Shown: one piece after another, positions 32,652-34,074 of the stretch
Numbering within the stretch: the first letter of the stretch is position 1
Layout of the letters: each line of letters begins with the position of its first letter
Assembly: GCA_005777155.1 (NCBI GenBank)
Contig: SXNM01000091.1
Span: 1-34,074 of the forward strand
From: Pseudomonadota bacterium
GTDB lineage: Bacteria; Myxococcota_A; UBA9042
DNA length: 34,074 bases
Direction of reading: 5' to 3'
Notes under the pieces: model-generated
Database searches by the model: none
Told to the model about the DNA's origin: nothing
Seen by the model: only the letters and a program-made list of their open reading frames with translations
Position numbers and translations under genes: made by a program

Positions 32652-34074
32652 ATGGCAGCAGATTCTCGAGCCAACGGCCTCGCTCCGGCAGCGGCCGCCG
32701 GCGACGCCGAAGTTCAGCCCCTCGGCGAAGCGATCCGCTACGAGGCCGCCGACGCCAGCGGAGTCGGTGTCGTCTGGATCGACGTGCCCGAGAAGAGGGT
32801 GAACACCCTGTCGGTTGCGCTGATGCCGGCCCTCGAGCGGGCATTCGAGCAGGCCAACCGCGACGCCAAGCTGCGGGCTCTGGTCGTAGCGTCAGGCAAG
32901 GACTCGTTCATCGCCGGCGCCGACATCGACGACCTCAACGCCACCACCTCCGCCGAGGCCGCTGCGGCGCTCTCGAGCGCCGGCCAGGCGGCGATGACGC
33001 GCCTGGAGACGTTCGGCAAGCCGGTGGTGGCGGCCATCCACGGCGACTGCCTCGGCGGCGGGCTCGAGCTGGCGCTCGCTTGCACGGCGCGTGTCGCCAC
33101 GGCCTCAGACAAGACCAAGCTGGCGCTGCCCGAGGTGATGCTCGGGTTGCTTCCCGGCGCCGGCGGCACGGTGCGCCTGCCTCGCCTCATTGGACTGCAG
33201 GCCGCGCTCGACATGATGCTGACCGGCAAGACCATTCGGGCGGAGAAGGCGCTGAAGCTTGGCCTGGTCGACCGCGTGGTGCCGCGCAGCCAGCTGCTGC
33301 CAGCCGCACGGGCCTTCGCCGCTGAGCTAGCGGCGGGCAAGCCTGCGCGCAAGAAGGCGAAGAAGTCGTTGCAGCAGGGCGCGATGGACGCGCTGCTCGA
33401 GGACAACCCGCTCGGCCGCAAGCTGGTCTTTCAACAGGCGCGCAAGAAGGTGATGGAGCAGAGCCGTGGCCTCTACCCGGCGCCGCTGAAGATCTTGGAG
33501 GTGGTAGCGGAGGGCAGCTACAAGGCTGAGGCCAAAGGCTTTGGTGCGCTGCTGATGACGCCCGAGTCGCAAGGGCTCCGCCACCTCTTCCACTGCATCA
33601 CCGCCTGCAAGAAGACCGATGGCCCTGGGACCGCAGGCGTCGCCGGGCGCAAGGTGCAGCGGGTCGGCATGCTCGGCGCCGGCCTCATGGGCGCGGGGAT
33701 CGCTACGGTGCTGGCTGATCAGGGCGTGACCGTGCGCCTCAAGGACATCGATCACGCCGCCATCGGCAGGGCGCTCGACTACGCGCGTGGGGTCTATGGC
33801 AAGGCCGTCAAGCGAAAGAAGTACGACAAGTCTGGGCAAATTCAGCGCATGGGCCTGCTCTCTGGCGGCATCGACTTCGCCGGCTTTGGCGAGTGCGAGA
33901 TCGTCATCGAGGCCGTGCTGGAGAAGCTGCCTCTCAAGCGGCAGCTGGTCGCCGAGCTGGAGCGGCTGACGCGCAAGGAGGCGATCTTCGCCACCAACAC
34001 CTCGGCGCTGCCGATCGGCGAGATCGCTCGCGACGCCAAGCACCCCGAGCGCGTGATCGGCATGCACTTCTTCA
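32652..34074 (+). CDS. fadJ: Fatty acid oxidation multifunctional protein (enoyl-CoA hydratase/3-hydroxyacyl-CoA dehydrogenase), FadJ-like, truncated at right edge
   Basis: Hand translation from ATG 32652 (RBS AGGAG at 32641): MAADSRANG...SFIAGADIDDL...AAIHGDCLGGGLELALACTARVAT...LPGAGGTVRLPRLIG...VQRVGMLGAGLMGAGIATVLADQGV...FATNTSALPIGEIA...RVIGMHFF. The ORF is open at the window end, so it is not in the supplied track. Confidence 0.94.
   Translation, partial: MAADSRANGLAPAAAAGDAEVQPLGEAIRYEAADASGVGVVWIDVPEKRVNTLSVALMPALERAFEQANRDAKLRALVVASGKDSFIAGADIDDLNATTSAEAAAALSSAGQAAMTRLETFGKPVVAAIHGDCLGGGLELALACTARVATASDKTKLALPEVMLGLLPGAGGTVRLPRLIGLQAALDMMLTGKTIRAEKALKLGLVDRVVPRSQLLPAARAFAAELAAGKPARKKAKKSLQQGAMDALLEDNPLGRKLVFQQARKKVMEQSRGLYPAPLKILEVVAEGSYKAEAKGFGALLMTPESQGLRHLFHCITACKKTDGPGTAGVAGRKVQRVGMLGAGLMGAGIATVLADQGVTVRLKDIDHAAIGRALDYARGVYGKAVKRKKYDKSGQIQRMGLLSGGIDFAGFGECEIVIEAVLEKLPLKRQLVAELERLTRKEAIFATNTSALPIGEIARDAKHPERVIGMHFF

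Overview
High-GC bacterial chromosomal window. The surface-lipoprotein style suggests Myxococcota, Bradymonadota or relatives; this is inference only. I call 15 protein-coding genes, two of them cut by the window edges. I found no convincing tRNA, rRNA, CRISPR array or transposon. Left to right: an FAD-dependent dehydrogenase (truncated at the left edge) with an uncharacterised partner, dtd, an alpha/beta hydrolase, an RluA-type pseudouridine synthase, an FG-GAP/ASPIC-UnbV lipoprotein and a small uncharacterised protein. Next come two divergently transcribed cysteine-rich repeat lipoproteins of about 2443 and 637 aa, then a translationally coupled TamB-like plus Omp85/POTRA pair. These are followed by a minus-strand operon (M1 aminopeptidase with HEAT repeats, family-5 solute-binding lipoprotein, TlpA-like thioredoxin) and a fadI-fadJ operon truncated at the right edge. 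The best candidate for an undescribed system is the 7.8-25.7 kb block: giant disulfide-type repeat lipoproteins next to an outer-membrane assembly pair whose Omp85 member is itself unusually rich in paired cysteines. Many long ORFs in the supplied track are antisense or 5'-extension artefacts of GC-rich and repetitive coding, and I rejected them.
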